DNA of 57,937 nt from Xylophilus sp. ASV27 (GCF_016428875.1 NZ_JAELTO010000012.1:1-57937), one strand, 5' to 3'. Counted from the stretch's first letter, positions 7,985 to 17,281 are shown. The notes: a model not told the origin generated them from the sequence alone. Translations and numbers: made by a program.

Positions 7985-8977
7985 TCAAGCGCTGGCCGCC
8001 TCGGGGTACAGCCCATGCACGCGGCCGAACAGCCGGGTCAGGCCCAGCAGCACGTCGATGTGGGGCGTCGGCACGCCCACGCGGCGGCCCAGCTCATGCG
8101 TGGCGGTGACGATGCCGTCGAGTTCGATCGGCCGGCCGGCTTCCACGTCCTGCAGCATCGAGGTCTTGAAGGCGCCAAGCCCGGCGGTGATCTGCTGCCG
8201 GTCCTCGGGCGTCTGTGCCACCGGGCAGCCGATGCGCGCGCCGATGGCCGAGGCCTCCAGCATCGCCGCCGAGCCGAAGGCGCGCACCAGCGGATCGGCC
8301 AGGATGCGGTCCACCGTGGCGCCGGTGATGGCGGAGATCGGGTTGGTGGTCAGGTTGCCCCAGAGCTTGTACCAGATGTCGCGGCGCACGTCGGGCGATA
8401 CGGTGACGTCGAAGCCGGCATCGGCCAGCAGCTGGCCGACGCGCCGGGCGCGGGCCGAGTCGCCGCCGGCGGGCTCGCCGACGATCAGGCCGTTGCCCAT
8501 CTTGCGGTGCACCAGCCCGGGTTCCGGGGTGAAGGTGCTGGCATGCACCACGCAGCCGAGCACCTGGGCCAGCGGTACCGCCGCGGCGATGCGGCCGCCC
8601 GGGTCCACGCTGTCGAGCGGCGCGCCATCCACCCCGGGCTGGCCCTGCACGAACCACCAGGGCACGCCGTTCATGGCGGGCAGCACCACGGTGTCGGGGC
8701 CGATCAGCGGCGCCAGCCCGGCGGCCGCCGCGCCCAGCGCCGGCCCCTTGACGGCGATGACCACCAGGTCCTGCGGGCCGAGCTCCGCCGGCTGGCTGCT
8801 GGCCTCGGCCGGGTGCTGCGCCAGCGCGCCGTCCTCGTGCAGGCGCCAGCCGTGCGTGCGCAGCGCCTCCAGCGTGGCGCCGCGGGCAATGGCGCTGACC
8901 TGCGCCTGCCCGGCCGCGGCCAGGCGCGCGCCGATGAATCCCCCCACGGCGCCGGCGCCGACGATGCAGACTTTCAT
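7985..8977 (-). CDS. panE: 2-dehydropantoate 2-reductase
   Basis: NADPH-dependent ketopantoate reductase of pantothenate (coenzyme A) biosynthesis, reducing 2-dehydropantoate to pantoate. Of its 330 residues, the N-terminal Rossmann motif is GAGAVGGFIGARLA. The ketopantoate-reductase C-terminal domain includes IWYKLWGNLTTNPISAITG, whose Lys is the family catalytic residue, and later E and S positions of the family. The start ATG has a strong AAGGAGA nine bases upstream. It is a single gene on the minus strand. The family contains paralogues acting on other 2-oxo acids, so the exact substrate is inferred. Confidence 0.85.
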   Translation of the reverse strand: MKVCIVGAGAVGGFIGARLAAAGQAQVSAIARGATLEALRTHGWRLHEDGALAQHPAEASSQPAELGPQDLVVIAVKGPALGAAAAGLAPLIGPDTVVLPAMNGVPWWFVQGQPGVDGAPLDSVDPGGRIAAAVPLAQVLGCVVHASTFTPEPGLVHRKMGNGLIVGEPAGGDSARARRVGQLLADAGFDVTVSPDVRRDIWYKLWGNLTTNPISAITGATVDRILADPLVRAFGSAAMLEASAIGARIGCPVAQTPEDRQQITAGLGAFKTSMLQDVEAGRPIELDGIVTATHELGRRVGVPTPHIDVLLGLTRLFGRVHGLYPEAASA

Positions 8978-9205
8978 GCGGGATATCTCCTTGCCGGCAA
9001 GCCCGGCGACGATGGACGTCCTGGCACTGTAGCGCCAGGCGGCGGCATCGTGCCGGTCTAAGGGGTGCGGGAGGTGTGCCGCTGCCGGCCTGCGCGGCGT
9101 CTCACGCAGGCCGGGGGCTTGGCCGAGCCCCGCCCGCCTGGATCGGCGGCGGCGGGGAGCATCGGGGGAAGGGAGGGGAAATCAGAGGACGCGGCGCGAG
9201 AGGGA
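8978..9205. other. Intergenic stretch with a GC-rich hairpin
   Basis: Lies between panE and the candidate small ORF. It contains a perfect 10-bp inverted repeat, ccggcctgcg/cgcaggccgg (9085-9094 and 9105-9114), with a 10-nt loop. There is no T tract on either strand, so it is not a textbook intrinsic terminator. It could be a 3' structure for the metK-side transcript. Confidence 0.5.
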
Positions 9206-9292
9206 TCAGCGCTTGCGGTCGCGGGCGTCGTAGGGCCAGCAGGGGGCGGGACGGTTGCCGTGGGAAGCGTGGATGGGATCGTGCGTGGGCAT
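9206..9292 (-). CDS. Candidate 28-residue small protein downstream of metK
   Basis: The minus strand reads ATG at 9292, a frame of 28 codons (MPTHDPIHASHGNRPAP, then CWPYDARDRKR) and TGA. It is preceded by AAAGGAGT with 5-6 bases to the ATG, one of the best Shine-Dalgarno sequences in this region. It lies 137 bp after the metK stop on the same strand. The peptide is rich in Pro, His, Arg and Asp, with one Cys and no membrane segment. I do not recognise it. Support is the ribosome binding site only; conservation is untested. Confidence 0.4.
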   Translation of the reverse strand: MPTHDPIHASHGNRPAPCWPYDARDRKR

Positions 9293-9428
9293 GGCGGACT
9301 CCTTTGGCCTCTCACAACGGGCCGCGACAACACCGGGTTGACGCTGGAGCCGGCCCATGCCGGGACTATTTTGTCGCCACGCAGCGACATGGATGCACCG
9401 TCATGGTGCCATGGCGATGCGGGGCGCT

Positions 9429-10610
9429 TCAGCGGCCCGCGGCCGCGCGCAGCGCCGCCGCCTTGTCGGTCCGCTCCCAGGTGAATTCCGGCTCCTCGCG
9501 GCCGAAGTGGCCGTAGGCGGCGGTCTTCTGGTAGATCGGGCGCAGCAGGTCGAGCATCTGGATGATGCCCTTGGGGCGCAGGTCGAAGTGCGCTTCCACC
9601 AGCTTGGCGATCTCCGCGTCCGGGATCACGCCGGTGCCTTCGGTGTAGACCGTGATGTTCATCGGCCTGGCCACGCCGATGGCGTAGGCGACCTGGATCT
9701 GGCACTGGCGTGCCAGCCCGGCGGCGACGATGTTCTTGGCCACGTAGCGCGCCGCGTAGGCGGCCGAGCGGTCGACCTTGGACGGGTCCTTGCCCGAGAA
9801 CGCGCCGCCGCCGTGCGGGCAGGCGCCGCCGTAGGTGTCGACGATGATCTTGCGCCCGGTCAGGCCGCAGTCGCCCTGCGGGCCGCCGATGACGAAGCGG
9901 CCGGTCGGGTTGATCAGGTAGCGCGTGTCCTTGAGCCACTCCCCGGGCAGCACCGGCTTGATGATCTCCTCGATGACGGCCTCGACGAAGCTGGCCTTCA
10001 TCTTCGTGGGCGTCTCGCTCTGGTCCGGGCTGTGCTGGGTCGACAGCACCACGGTGTCGATGCTGTGCGGCTTGCCGTCGACGTAGCGCATGGTGACCTG
10101 GCTCTTGGCGTCGGGCCGCAGGAAGGGCAGGCGGCCGTCCTTGCGCAACTGCGCCTGGCGCTCGACCAGGCGGTGCGCGTAGTAGATCGGCGCGGGCATC
10201 AGCTCGGGCGTTTCGTCGCAGGCGTAGCCGAACATCAGGCCCTGGTCGCCAGCGCCGGTGTTGAGGTGGTCGTCGCTCGCGTGGTCCACGCCCTGGGCGA
10301 TGTCGTTGCTCTGCTTGTCGTAGCAGACCATGACCGCGCAGCCCTTGTAGTCGATGCCGTAGTCGGTGTTGTCGTAGCCGATGCGCTTGATGGTGTCGCG
10401 CGCCACCTGGATGTAGTCGACGTGCGCGTTGGTCGTGATCTCGCCTGCGAGCACCACCAGGCCGGTGTTGGTCAGCGTCTCGGCGGCCACGCGGCTGCGC
10501 GGGTCCTGCTCGAAGATCGCGTCGAGGATGGCGTCGGAGATCTGGTCGGCCACCTTGTCGGGATGGCCTTCGGAGACGGATTCGGAGGTGAAGAGAAAGT
10601 CGTTCGCCAT
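9429..10610 (-). CDS. metK: S-adenosylmethionine synthetase
   Basis: Makes S-adenosylmethionine from ATP and methionine. It is 393 residues from MANDFLF, full length for the family. Signatures present are [15 protein letters not shown] (ATP site), [12 protein letters not shown] (the GAGDQG hexapeptide), [14 protein letters not shown] and [20 protein letters not shown] prefer the ATG at 10610 to the codon at 10616 because MANDFLF is the usual family start. It is divergent from the lpxL pair across a gap of about 150 bp that holds a structured leader candidate. Confidence 0.97.
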   Translation of the reverse strand: MANDFLFTSESVSEGHPDKVADQISDAILDAIFEQDPRSRVAAETLTNTGLVVLAGEITTNAHVDYIQVARDTIKRIGYDNTDYGIDYKGCAVMVCYDKQSNDIAQGVDHASDDHLNTGAGDQGLMFGYACDETPELMPAPIYYAHRLVERQAQLRKDGRLPFLRPDAKSQVTMRYVDGKPHSIDTVVLSTQHSPDQSETPTKMKASFVEAVIEEIIKPVLPGEWLKDTRYLINPTGRFVIGGPQGDCGLTGRKIIVDTYGGACPHGGGAFSGKDPSKVDRSAAYAARYVAKNIVAAGLARQCQIQVAYAIGVARPMNITVYTEGTGVIPDAEIAKLVEAHFDLRPKGIIQMLDLLRPIYQKTAAYGHFGREEPEFTWERTDKAAALRAAAGR

Positions 10611-10693
10611 TTGCATAAACTCCAGTGTTTCGGCTGCGGGCGTTGCCCGGGCCTTTCGGAGCCTTGGCGAACGCTTTAGCAGTTGTGTTTAAC

Positions 10694-10727
10694 GTCGCCC
10701 TGCAAGTTGCTCATTTAACTCGGCGAC
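10694..10727 (-). promoter_or_regulatory. Hairpin in the metK 5' leader
   Basis: On the metK strand gtcgcc-gagtt, a loop, aactt, a short bulge and ggcgac form a two-part stem about 85 bases before the metK start. A second small GC stem (gggc-aac-gccc) follows nearer the start. I cannot match it to a known SAM or SAH riboswitch class. Confidence 0.3.
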
Positions 10728-10765
10728 CGGGCCATTCTAGCCGGGCGTGGTCTTTTCTTCCGTCG

Positions 10766-11611
10766 ATGCTCCGCTTCCTTTCCCGCTTCCCGCTTCCCCT
10801 GCTGCACGCGCTCGGCGCGGCGCTGGGCTGGCTGGCGTTCCTGGCTTCGCCGAGCTACCGGCGGCGCTTTCTGGCGAATGCCCGGCAGGCGGGCCTGGCC
10901 TTTGGCGCGGTGCGCGGCGCGGTGGCGCACGCCGGGCGCATGGTGGCCGAGCTGCCGCGCCTGTGGTTCGGCGCGCCGCCGCCCTGGCGCTGGGACGACG
11001 GCGGCTGCATCGCGCGCGCCTATGCGGCCGGGCGCGGCATCCTGTTCCTGACGCCGCACCTGGGCGGCTTCGAAATGTCGCCGCAGGCGCTGGCCGCCGA
11101 CTACGGCCCGGCGCACGGGCCCATGACCATCCTCTACCGCCCGGCGCGCCAGCCCTGGCTGGCGCGCACCATGGCGCAGGCGCGTGGCCGGCCCCATCTG
11201 CTGGCGGTGCCGACCACGCTGGCCGGCGTGCGGCAGATGCTGCGCGCGCTGCGGCGCGGCGAAGCCGTGGGCCTGCTGCCCGACCAGGTGCCGCCCGAGG
11301 GCCTGGGCCTGTGGGCGCCGTTCTTCGGCCGCGAGGCCTATTCCATGACCCTGGCCGCGCGCCTGGCCCAGCAGTCCGGCGCTGCCGTATTGCTCGCGTG
11401 GAGCGAGCGCCTGCCGCGCGGGCAGGGTTTCGTCGTGCACGTGCAGGAGCGCGCGGCGCCGCTGCCGGCCGATCTGCCGCTGGCGGTGGCCGCGCTCAAT
11501 GCCGACATGGAGCAGTTGATCCGCCGCTGCCCCGCGCAGTACCTGTGGGGCTACGCCCGTTACAAGGCGCCGCGCGCGGCGCCGCACACCACCGGGGAGA
11601 TCGCTGCATGA
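10766..11611 (+). CDS. Lysophospholipid/lipid A acyltransferase (LpxL/HtrB family), first copy
   Basis: Membrane-associated acyltransferase that adds a secondary acyl chain to the lipid A precursor in the Kdo2-lipid A branch. It is 281 residues from MLRFLSRF, with a hydrophobic N-terminal anchor (LLHALGAALGWLAFLA). The catalytic HX4D/E motif appears as HLGGFE in LTPHLGGFEMS. Family stretches are LLPDQVPPEGLGLWAPFFG and CPAQYLWGYARYK near the end. Upstream in-frame codons from 10625 lie in the intergenic region and are not needed. Its TGA overlaps the ATG of the next gene, so the two acyltransferases are coupled and perhaps act on different positions. Confidence 0.9.
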   Translation: MLRFLSRFPLPLLHALGAALGWLAFLASPSYRRRFLANARQAGLAFGAVRGAVAHAGRMVAELPRLWFGAPPPWRWDDGGCIARAYAAGRGILFLTPHLGGFEMSPQALAADYGPAHGPMTILYRPARQPWLARTMAQARGRPHLLAVPTTLAGVRQMLRALRRGEAVGLLPDQVPPEGLGLWAPFFGREAYSMTLAARLAQQSGAAVLLAWSERLPRGQGFVVHVQERAAPLPADLPLAVAALNADMEQLIRRCPAQYLWGYARYKAPRAAPHTTGEIAA

Positions 11612-12474
11612 GCGGCCGCGTCGGCATTCTCTTCATGCGCCTGATGGCGTTCCTGCCGCTGTCCTGGGTGCGCGCGCTGGGCTGGCTGCTGGGGCGCGCG
11701 CTGTTCGCGCTGCTCGGCAACCGGCGCCACATCGCCCAGACCAATCTGGCGCTGTGCTTTCCGGACATGGACGCGGCCGAGCGCAGGCGCCTCGCGCGGC
11801 AGAGCTTCGTCGTCTTTGCCCAGACCTGGCTGGACCGCGGCTGGCTCTGGCACGCGCCGCGCCGGGTGCTGGAGCGGCGCCTGGTGCTGCAGGGCGCGGT
11901 GCATGAACTGCAGGGCGATGCCCCGACCATCCTGTTCTGCCCGCATTTCTACGGCCTGGACGCGGCGGCGACGACCATCTCGATGCAGGTGCAGCGGCGC
12001 TGGTTCTCCATCTACTCGTCGCAGTCGGACCCGGCGGTGGACGAATGGGTGCGCAAGGGCCGCCTGCGCTTTGGCGACTCGCAGGTGTTCACCCGCACCA
12101 CGGGCACCAAGACCATCGTCAACGCCATGCGCGGCGGCGGCGTGCTCTACCTGCTGCCGGACATGGATTTCGGCGCGCAGGATTCGCTGTTCGTGCCCTT
12201 CTACGGCGTGCCGGCGGCCACGCTGCCCTCGGTGCCGCGCTTTGCCCGGCTGGGCCGTGCCAAGGTGGTGCCGGTGCTGCCGCGGCTCACGCCCACCGGC
12301 TACACGGTGGACATCCTGCCGGCCTGGACCGGCTTCCCGAGCGAGGACGTGCGGGCCGACACCGCGCTGGTCAACCGCCGGCTGGAAGGCTACATCGACA
12401 GCATGCCCGCCCAGTACTACTGGGTGCACAAGCGCTTCAAGACGCGGCCCGAAGGCGCGCCTTCGGTGTATTGA
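11608..12474 (+). CDS. Lysophospholipid/lipid A acyltransferase (LpxL/LpxM family), second copy
   Basis: A 288-residue paralogue of the preceding protein, starting inside its stop codon (ATGA). The catalytic motif is canonical: HFYGLD (HX4D) in LFCPHFYGLDAA. Later family stretches are YLLPDMDFGAQDSLFVPF and MPAQYYWVHKRFKTRPEG. It probably supplies the second late acyltransferase for lipid A, with different donor chain or position specificity; which is which cannot be told from sequence. The stop is followed within a few bases by repeat R1. Confidence 0.9.
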   Translation: MSGRVGILFMRLMAFLPLSWVRALGWLLGRALFALLGNRRHIAQTNLALCFPDMDAAERRRLARQSFVVFAQTWLDRGWLWHAPRRVLERRLVLQGAVHELQGDAPTILFCPHFYGLDAAATTISMQVQRRWFSIYSSQSDPAVDEWVRKGRLRFGDSQVFTRTTGTKTIVNAMRGGGVLYLLPDMDFGAQDSLFVPFYGVPAATLPSVPRFARLGRAKVVPVLPRLTPTGYTVDILPAWTGFPSEDVRADTALVNRRLEGYIDSMPAQYYWVHKRFKTRPEGAPSVY

Positions 12475-12478
12475 GGGT

Positions 12479-12540
12479 GTTTTAGGCCTGTAGCCCAGGT
12501 ATTTCCTGGGCTATAAGCTATCATTTTTGAGTAGAAAGCC
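12479..12540 (-). repeat. Dispersed repeat R1, copy 2
   Basis: Inverted relative to copy 1. A perfect 9-bp stem tagcccagg (12491-12499) / cctgggcta (12505-12513) has a 5-nt loop, flanked by the AT-rich box agctatcatttttgag. It separates convergent genes and supplies the last codons and the stop of the hydrolase on the minus strand. The hairpin could act as a bidirectional transcript end. Confidence 0.8.
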
Positions 12541-13458
12541 CTGTAGCAGGCGCGCCACCAGCGCCGGCTGTTCGTGCACGATCCAGTGCGTGGCGCGCGG
12601 GATGCGCCGCAGCTCCAGCCGGGGCACCCAGGGCTCCAGGCCATCGGCCAGGGAGGGCGGCAGGGCGCTGTCGTCCTCGGCCCAGATCACCAGCGTCGGC
12701 ACTTCCACCCGCAGCATGGACTCCGGCAGCGTGATGGCCGCGGCGGCCGGGTCGCCCACGCGCGGCGGGCGCAGCGGCGAGGCGCGGTAGTAGTTGCAGC
12801 CGCCGGTCAGGCCGGCGCGCCAGACCTCGCGGTACTGCTGCTTCACCGCCGGCGTGAGCCAGCCGGCGCCGTTGGGCGCACCCGGCGTGCCGGGCGCAGC
12901 CTCGGCGCCCATGTTCGTGAAGAATTCCCACAGCCGGCGATAGTCGTCGGCCGCCAGCAGCGCTTCGGCGTCCGGCCGGATCAGGAAGTTCATGTAGGCG
13001 CTGGCCGCCTGTTGCGCGGGATTGTGCCGCAGTTCGCGCAGGAAGGCGCCAGGATGCGGGGAGTTGAGGATGGCCAGCGTCTTCAGCAGCGCCGGATGCT
13101 GGTTCGCCAGGCCCCAGGCGACGGCGCCGCCCCAGTCGTGCGCCACCAGGGCGGCGAGCGGCTGGCCGGGGCCGGCTTCGAGCGTGATCAGCGCGGCGAT
13201 GTCCTGCACCAGGTGCCTGGCGCGGTAGGCCTCGGGCTCGGCGGGCGCGCTCGACGGGCCGAAGCCGCGCAGGTAGGGCGCCACGCAGCGGTAGCAGCCC
13301 TGCGCCGGCTGCGCGAAGTGCTCCAGCAGCGCATCCCAGACGAAGGCGCCCTCCGGAAAGCCGTGCAGGAACAGCAGCACCGGCCGGCCCGGCGTGCCGC
13401 TGGCGCGGCAGCCCAGGGTGATGCCGTGCGGCAGCACGCGTTCGTAGGTCTCGATCAT
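12511..13458 (-). CDS. Alpha/beta hydrolase, epoxide hydrolase/haloacetate dehalogenase-like
   Basis: A 315-residue soluble hydrolase. The oxyanion-hole motif is HGFPEGAFVWD (HGxP). The nucleophile elbow is AHDWGGAVAW, so Asp rather than Ser, as in epoxide hydrolases and dehalogenases. The acid lies in WAEDDSALP and the catalytic His in ATHWIVHE. The ATG at 13458 has CAGGAGACGA just upstream. Its final residues, KNDSL, and its TAG stop are encoded by repeat R1, so the native C-terminus may have been replaced by the repeat. It is transcribed with engB from the minus strand after a 46-bp gap. The substrate is unknown. Confidence 0.85.
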   Translation of the reverse strand: MIETYERVLPHGITLGCRASGTPGRPVLLFLHGFPEGAFVWDALLEHFAQPAQGCYRCVAPYLRGFGPSSAPAEPEAYRARHLVQDIAALITLEAGPGQPLAALVAHDWGGAVAWGLANQHPALLKTLAILNSPHPGAFLRELRHNPAQQAASAYMNFLIRPDAEALLAADDYRRLWEFFTNMGAEAAPGTPGAPNGAGWLTPAVKQQYREVWRAGLTGGCNYYRASPLRPPRVGDPAAAAITLPESMLRVEVPTLVIWAEDDSALPPSLADGLEPWVPRLELRRIPRATHWIVHEQPALVARLLQGFLLKNDSL

Positions 13459-13504
13459 GTTCGTCTCCTGGGGCCTGCCTGCGGGGCAGGCCGGGAGGAC
13501 GAAC

Positions 13505-14251
13505 TTACTCTGCCGCCTGCGGCGCGGGCGTCCCGGCGGTGACGGCGGGAGGCTCGGCGCCGCCGTCCGTCGCGGGCGGGACAGGGTGGGCCCAGCGCCA
13601 CAGCCGCTGCGCCGCCTCGTCCACGCCCTGGCGCTTGAGCGCGGAGAACAACTGCACCTCGCCGCCGCCGGCATTGAGCTTGGCGATCTGCAGCGCCTTG
13701 GCCGCCTCCACCCGTGTCAGCTTGTCGGCCTTGGTCAGCAGCACCAGGAACTTCAGGCCCTCTTCCACGCGCGGGCGGATCACGTCGAGCAGGATTTCGT
13801 CCAGCTCGGTCAGCCCGTGGCGCGGGTCGCACAGCAGCACCACGCCGGAGAGGCTTTCGCGGCTGATCAGGTAGTTGGCCATGACGCGCTGCCAGCGCGC
13901 CTTGTCGGCCTTGGGCACGGCGGCGTAGCCATAGCCGGGCAGGTCGGCCAGCACGGCGTCCTGCACGCCCTGCTTGCCCAGGCTGAACAGGTTGATGTGC
14001 TGCGTGCGGCCGGGCTTCTTGGACGCGAAGGCCAGTTGCTTCTGCTGGGTCAGCGTGTTGATGCAGGTGGACTTGCCGGCGTTGGAGCGGCCGACGAAGG
14101 CGATTTCCGGCACCGTGAGCGGCGGCAGGTGGTGCAGTTGCGCGGCGGTGGTGAGGAAGCGGGCGGTGTGCATCCAGCCCATCGCGGTCTTCGCGTCGAC
14201 GGGCTCGGAGGCGTTGCCGTCAGCGGACGCGGGGGAGGTGGGTGCGGTCAT
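13505..14251 (-). CDS. engB: Ribosome-biogenesis GTPase YihA/EngB
   Basis: Essential-type GTPase for assembly of the large ribosomal subunit. In 248 residues, G1 is GRSNAGKS (54-61), G2 lies around GRTQHINLF, G3 is DLPGYG (103-108), G4 is TKAD (173-176) and G5 is the SAL region. Residues 1-25 and the last 25 (Pro/Ala-rich) are low-complexity extensions beyond the usual 200-residue core. It is divergent from the cytochrome c4 gene, with under 90 bp between starts. Confidence 0.95.
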   Translation of the reverse strand: MTAPTSPASADGNASEPVDAKTAMGWMHTARFLTTAAQLHHLPPLTVPEIAFVGRSNAGKSTCINTLTQQKQLAFASKKPGRTQHINLFSLGKQGVQDAVLADLPGYGYAAVPKADKARWQRVMANYLISRESLSGVVLLCDPRHGLTELDEILLDVIRPRVEEGLKFLVLLTKADKLTRVEAAKALQIAKLNAGGGEVQLFSALKRQGVDEAAQRLWRWAHPVPPATDGGAEPPAVTAGTPAPQAAE

Positions 14252-14337
14252 CGGGGAAACAGGAGAGCGACTGGCGGAGTGCGCCGGGCCGTCATTGTAG
14301 AATCAGGAAGTTTGCGCACATAAACAAGACCCTCGAT

Positions 14338-14979
14338 ATGAAGTTGCTCGCCTCTTTGCTGACGGTTGCCGCGCTGGCATCTTCCGCCCTGTCCGTCTCC
14401 GCTGCCGATGGCGCTCCCGCCGCGCAGCAGAAGGCCGCCAAGCCCGACCTGGCGCAAGGCGAGGCAAAGTACGGCGCCATCTGCGCCGCCTGCCACGGCG
14501 CGGACGGCAACTCGGCCGTGCCGGCCCAGCCCAAGCTGTCGCAGCAGCACCCTGAATACCTGATCAAGCAGTTGCAGGAATTCAAGGAGGGCAAGCGCAA
14601 GAACGTGGTCATGCAGGGCATGGCCGCGCTGCTGAACGAGGACGACATGCGCAACATCGCCTACTGGGTCGCGGCCAAGCCCGAGAAGCCCGGCTTCGCC
14701 AAGGACAAGGAACTGGTCGTCATCGGCGAGAAGATCTACCGCGGCGGCATCGGCGAGCGCGGCGTGCCCGCCTGCGCCGGCTGCCACAGCCCCAATGGCG
14801 CTGGCATTCCGGCCCAGTACCCGCGCCTGGCCGGCCAGCATGCCGACTACATCGCCACCGAACTGATGGCCTTCCGCGACGGCGTGCGTACCAACAACGC
14901 GGTGATGAGCGGCGTGGCCGCCCGCCTGAACGACCGTGAAATCAAGGCGCTTGCCGACTACGTCGCCGGCCTGCGCTGA
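14338..14979 (+). CDS. Di-haem cytochrome c4
   Basis: A periplasmic electron carrier of 213 residues with a signal peptide (MKLLASLLTVAALASSALSVSA) and two covalent haem sites, CAACH (49-53) and CAGCH (146-150). The two halves are homologous, as in cytochrome c4, with axial Met candidates in VMQGMAALL and VMSGVAARL. It probably passes electrons to a terminal oxidase. It lies directly before the cytochrome c maturation genes resB and ccsB, which would attach its haems. The start was chosen at 14338 because it gives a clean signal peptide; the earlier in-frame start lacks one. Confidence 0.93.
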   Translation: MKLLASLLTVAALASSALSVSAADGAPAAQQKAAKPDLAQGEAKYGAICAACHGADGNSAVPAQPKLSQQHPEYLIKQLQEFKEGKRKNVVMQGMAALLNEDDMRNIAYWVAAKPEKPGFAKDKELVVIGEKIYRGGIGERGVPACAGCHSPNGAGIPAQYPRLAGQHADYIATELMAFRDGVRTNNAVMSGVAARLNDREIKALADYVAGLR

Positions 14980-15104
14980 GCGCCTGTGCTGCACTGCAGC
15001 GTGAACTAACCGCCGACAAACACTCCAAGAAGGGCGGGTCCATCATTCGGTGATGGCCCGCCCTTCGTCCGTTCCATCTCCCGCCGCCTCGTTCCAACCG
15101 TCCC

Positions 15105-17255
15105 ATGTCCGTCTCCACCCACGGTATCCGCGTCCGGTCCGGCTCGCATGTGTTGCGCGCCGCGGTGGAACTGCTGTCCTCGATGCGCTTCGCGATCTCG
15201 CTGCTGTCGGTGATCTGCATCGCCTCGGTCATCGGCACGGTGCTGCAGCAGCAGCAGCCCTATGGCAACTACGTCAACCAGTTCGGACCGTTCTGGGCCC
15301 AGGTGTTCGACGCGGCCAAGCTGTACCGGGTCTACAGCGCCTGGTGGTTCCTGCTGATCCTGGCCTTCCTGGTGGTCAGCACCTCGCTGTGCATCGCGCG
15401 CAGCACGCCCAAGATCCTGGCCGACCTGAAGCTCTACAAGGAGAACATCCGCGAGCAGAGCCTGCGCGCCTTCGGCCTGCGCGCCGAGTCGGACCTGGCG
15501 GAGACGCCCGAGGCCGCGGCCCGGCGCATCGGCCGGCTGCTGGCCGGCGGCGGCTGGAAGGTGCGGCTGCAGGAGCGGCCGACCTCCGCCGGCATCGGCT
15601 GGATGGTGGCGGCCAAGGCCGGGGCGGCCAACAAGCTGGGCTACATCGCGGCGCACAGCGCCATCGTGCTGGTGTGCATCGGCGGCCTGCTCGATGGCGA
15701 CCTGGTGGTGCGCGCGCAGATGCTGCTGCACGGCAAGACCGCCTACAACGGCGGCGGCATGATCGCCGACGTGGCGCCCGCGCACCGGCTGGGGCCGAAC
15801 AACCCGACCTTCCGCGGCAATCTGCTGGTGGCCGAGGGCACGCAGTCCAGCAGCGCCATCCTGAACCAGTCCGACGGCATCCTGGTGCAGGACCTGCCGT
15901 TCTCGGTCGAGCTGAAGAAGTTCATCGTCGACTACTACTCGACCGGCATGCCCAAGCTGTTCGCCAGCGAGATCGTGATCCACGACAAGGCCACCGGCGA
16001 GTCGCATCCGGCGCGGGTCGAGGTGAACCACCCGGCGAGCTGGCGCGGGGTGGAGATCTACCAGTCGAGCTTCGACGACGGCGGCTCGCGCGTGGTGCTG
16101 GACGCGGTGCCGATGCACGGCGCGCGCCAGCCGGTCAAGCCCTTCGAGATCGAGGGCCGCATCGGCGGCAGTTCCGAACTGAGCCAGGGCGCGGGCGGGC
16201 AGAAGCTCACGCTCGAATTCACCGCGCTGCGCACCATCAACGTCGAGAACTTCGGCCGCCCCGGCGACAGCGGGCTCGATGTGCGCAAGGTCGACCTGCG
16301 CCACGCGATCGACGAGCGCCTGGGCGCGGCCAACAAGACCGTGACCAAGAAGGAGCTGCGCAACGTCGGCCCGAGCATCACCTACCGCCTGCGCGATGCC
16401 GCGGGCCAGGCGCGCGAGTTCCACAACTACATGCTGCCGGTGGATACGGGCGACGGCGTGCCGGCCTTCCTGTTGGGCGTGCGCGCCTCGGCCGCCGACG
16501 AGTTCCGCTACCTGCGCATCCCCGTGGACGACCAGGGCGGCATGGACGGTTTCCTGCGGCTGCAGCAGGCGCTGGGCGACCCGGCGCAGCGCGAGCAGGC
16601 GGTGCGGCGCTATGTGGCGCACGCGGTGGACCCGGCGCGGCCCGAGCTGGCCCGGCAACTGGAGCTGTCGGCCGCGCGCGCTCTCTCGCTGTTTGCCGGC
16701 GAAGCCGCAGCCGTGCCCGGCGCCGCGGGCGGCGATGACGGGCCGCGCGGCGGCCTGCAGGCCCTGTCGGACTTCATGGAGGCCAATGTGCCCGAGGCCG
16801 AGCGCGCGCGCGCCGGCGAGGTGCTGGTGCGCATCCTCAACGGCGTGCTGTTCGAGCTGGTGCAGCAGACGCGCGAGCAGGCCGGCCTGGCGCCGCTGCC
16901 GGCCGACGAGCAGACCCGCGGCTTCATGACCCAGGCGGTGCTGTCGCTGTCGGACGCGCTGCTCTATCCGGAGCCGATGGCGTTCCGGCTGAAGGACTTC
17001 ACGCAGGTGCAGGCCAGCGTGTTCCAGGTGGCGCGCGCGCCGGGCAAGACGGTGGTCTATCTGGGCTGCGGCCTGCTGATCCTGGGCATCTTCGCCATGC
17101 TCTACGTGCGCGAGCGCCGCCTCTGGGTGTGGCTGGCGCCGCGCGGCCCGGACGCGCACGCCGTGATGGCCCTGTCGGCCAACCGCAAGACAATGGAGGG
17201 CGAGCGCGAGTTCGCGCACCTCCGCGACAAGCTGCTCGGCACCGCACCGGGCTAG
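15105..17255 (+). CDS. resB: Cytochrome c biogenesis protein ResB
   Basis: One half of the system II haem-delivery and cytochrome c synthetase complex, working with the CcsA-type protein encoded next. It is 716 residues. Membrane segments lie near residues 25-50 (FAISLLSVICIASVIGTVL), 75-95, 175-195 and close to the C-terminus (VVYLGCGLLILGIFAMLYV). A large periplasmic domain lies between the last two, as expected for ResB. It is followed 26 bp later by the partner gene. The opposite strand is also open over most of the gene, an effect of GC-biased codons. Confidence 0.94.
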   Translation: MSVSTHGIRVRSGSHVLRAAVELLSSMRFAISLLSVICIASVIGTVLQQQQPYGNYVNQFGPFWAQVFDAAKLYRVYSAWWFLLILAFLVVSTSLCIARSTPKILADLKLYKENIREQSLRAFGLRAESDLAETPEAAARRIGRLLAGGGWKVRLQERPTSAGIGWMVAAKAGAANKLGYIAAHSAIVLVCIGGLLDGDLVVRAQMLLHGKTAYNGGGMIADVAPAHRLGPNNPTFRGNLLVAEGTQSSSAILNQSDGILVQDLPFSVELKKFIVDYYSTGMPKLFASEIVIHDKATGESHPARVEVNHPASWRGVEIYQSSFDDGGSRVVLDAVPMHGARQPVKPFEIEGRIGGSSELSQGAGGQKLTLEFTALRTINVENFGRPGDSGLDVRKVDLRHAIDERLGAANKTVTKKELRNVGPSITYRLRDAAGQAREFHNYMLPVDTGDGVPAFLLGVRASAADEFRYLRIPVDDQGGMDGFLRLQQALGDPAQREQAVRRYVAHAVDPARPELARQLELSAARALSLFAGEAAAVPGAAGGDDGPRGGLQALSDFMEANVPEAERARAGEVLVRILNGVLFELVQQTREQAGLAPLPADEQTRGFMTQAVLSLSDALLYPEPMAFRLKDFTQVQASVFQVARAPGKTVVYLGCGLLILGIFAMLYVRERRLWVWLAPRGPDAHAVMALSANRKTMEGEREFAHLRDKLLGTAPG

Positions 17256-17281
17256 ACCGTAAAGAACAGAACGAGGCCCCC

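Noticed and set aside
15006-17219. Long antisense frames opposite resB and several other genes (also 27578-29929, 42815-44878, 3197-4957)
   Set aside because: The same codon-bias effect; low-complexity translations and no ribosome binding site.
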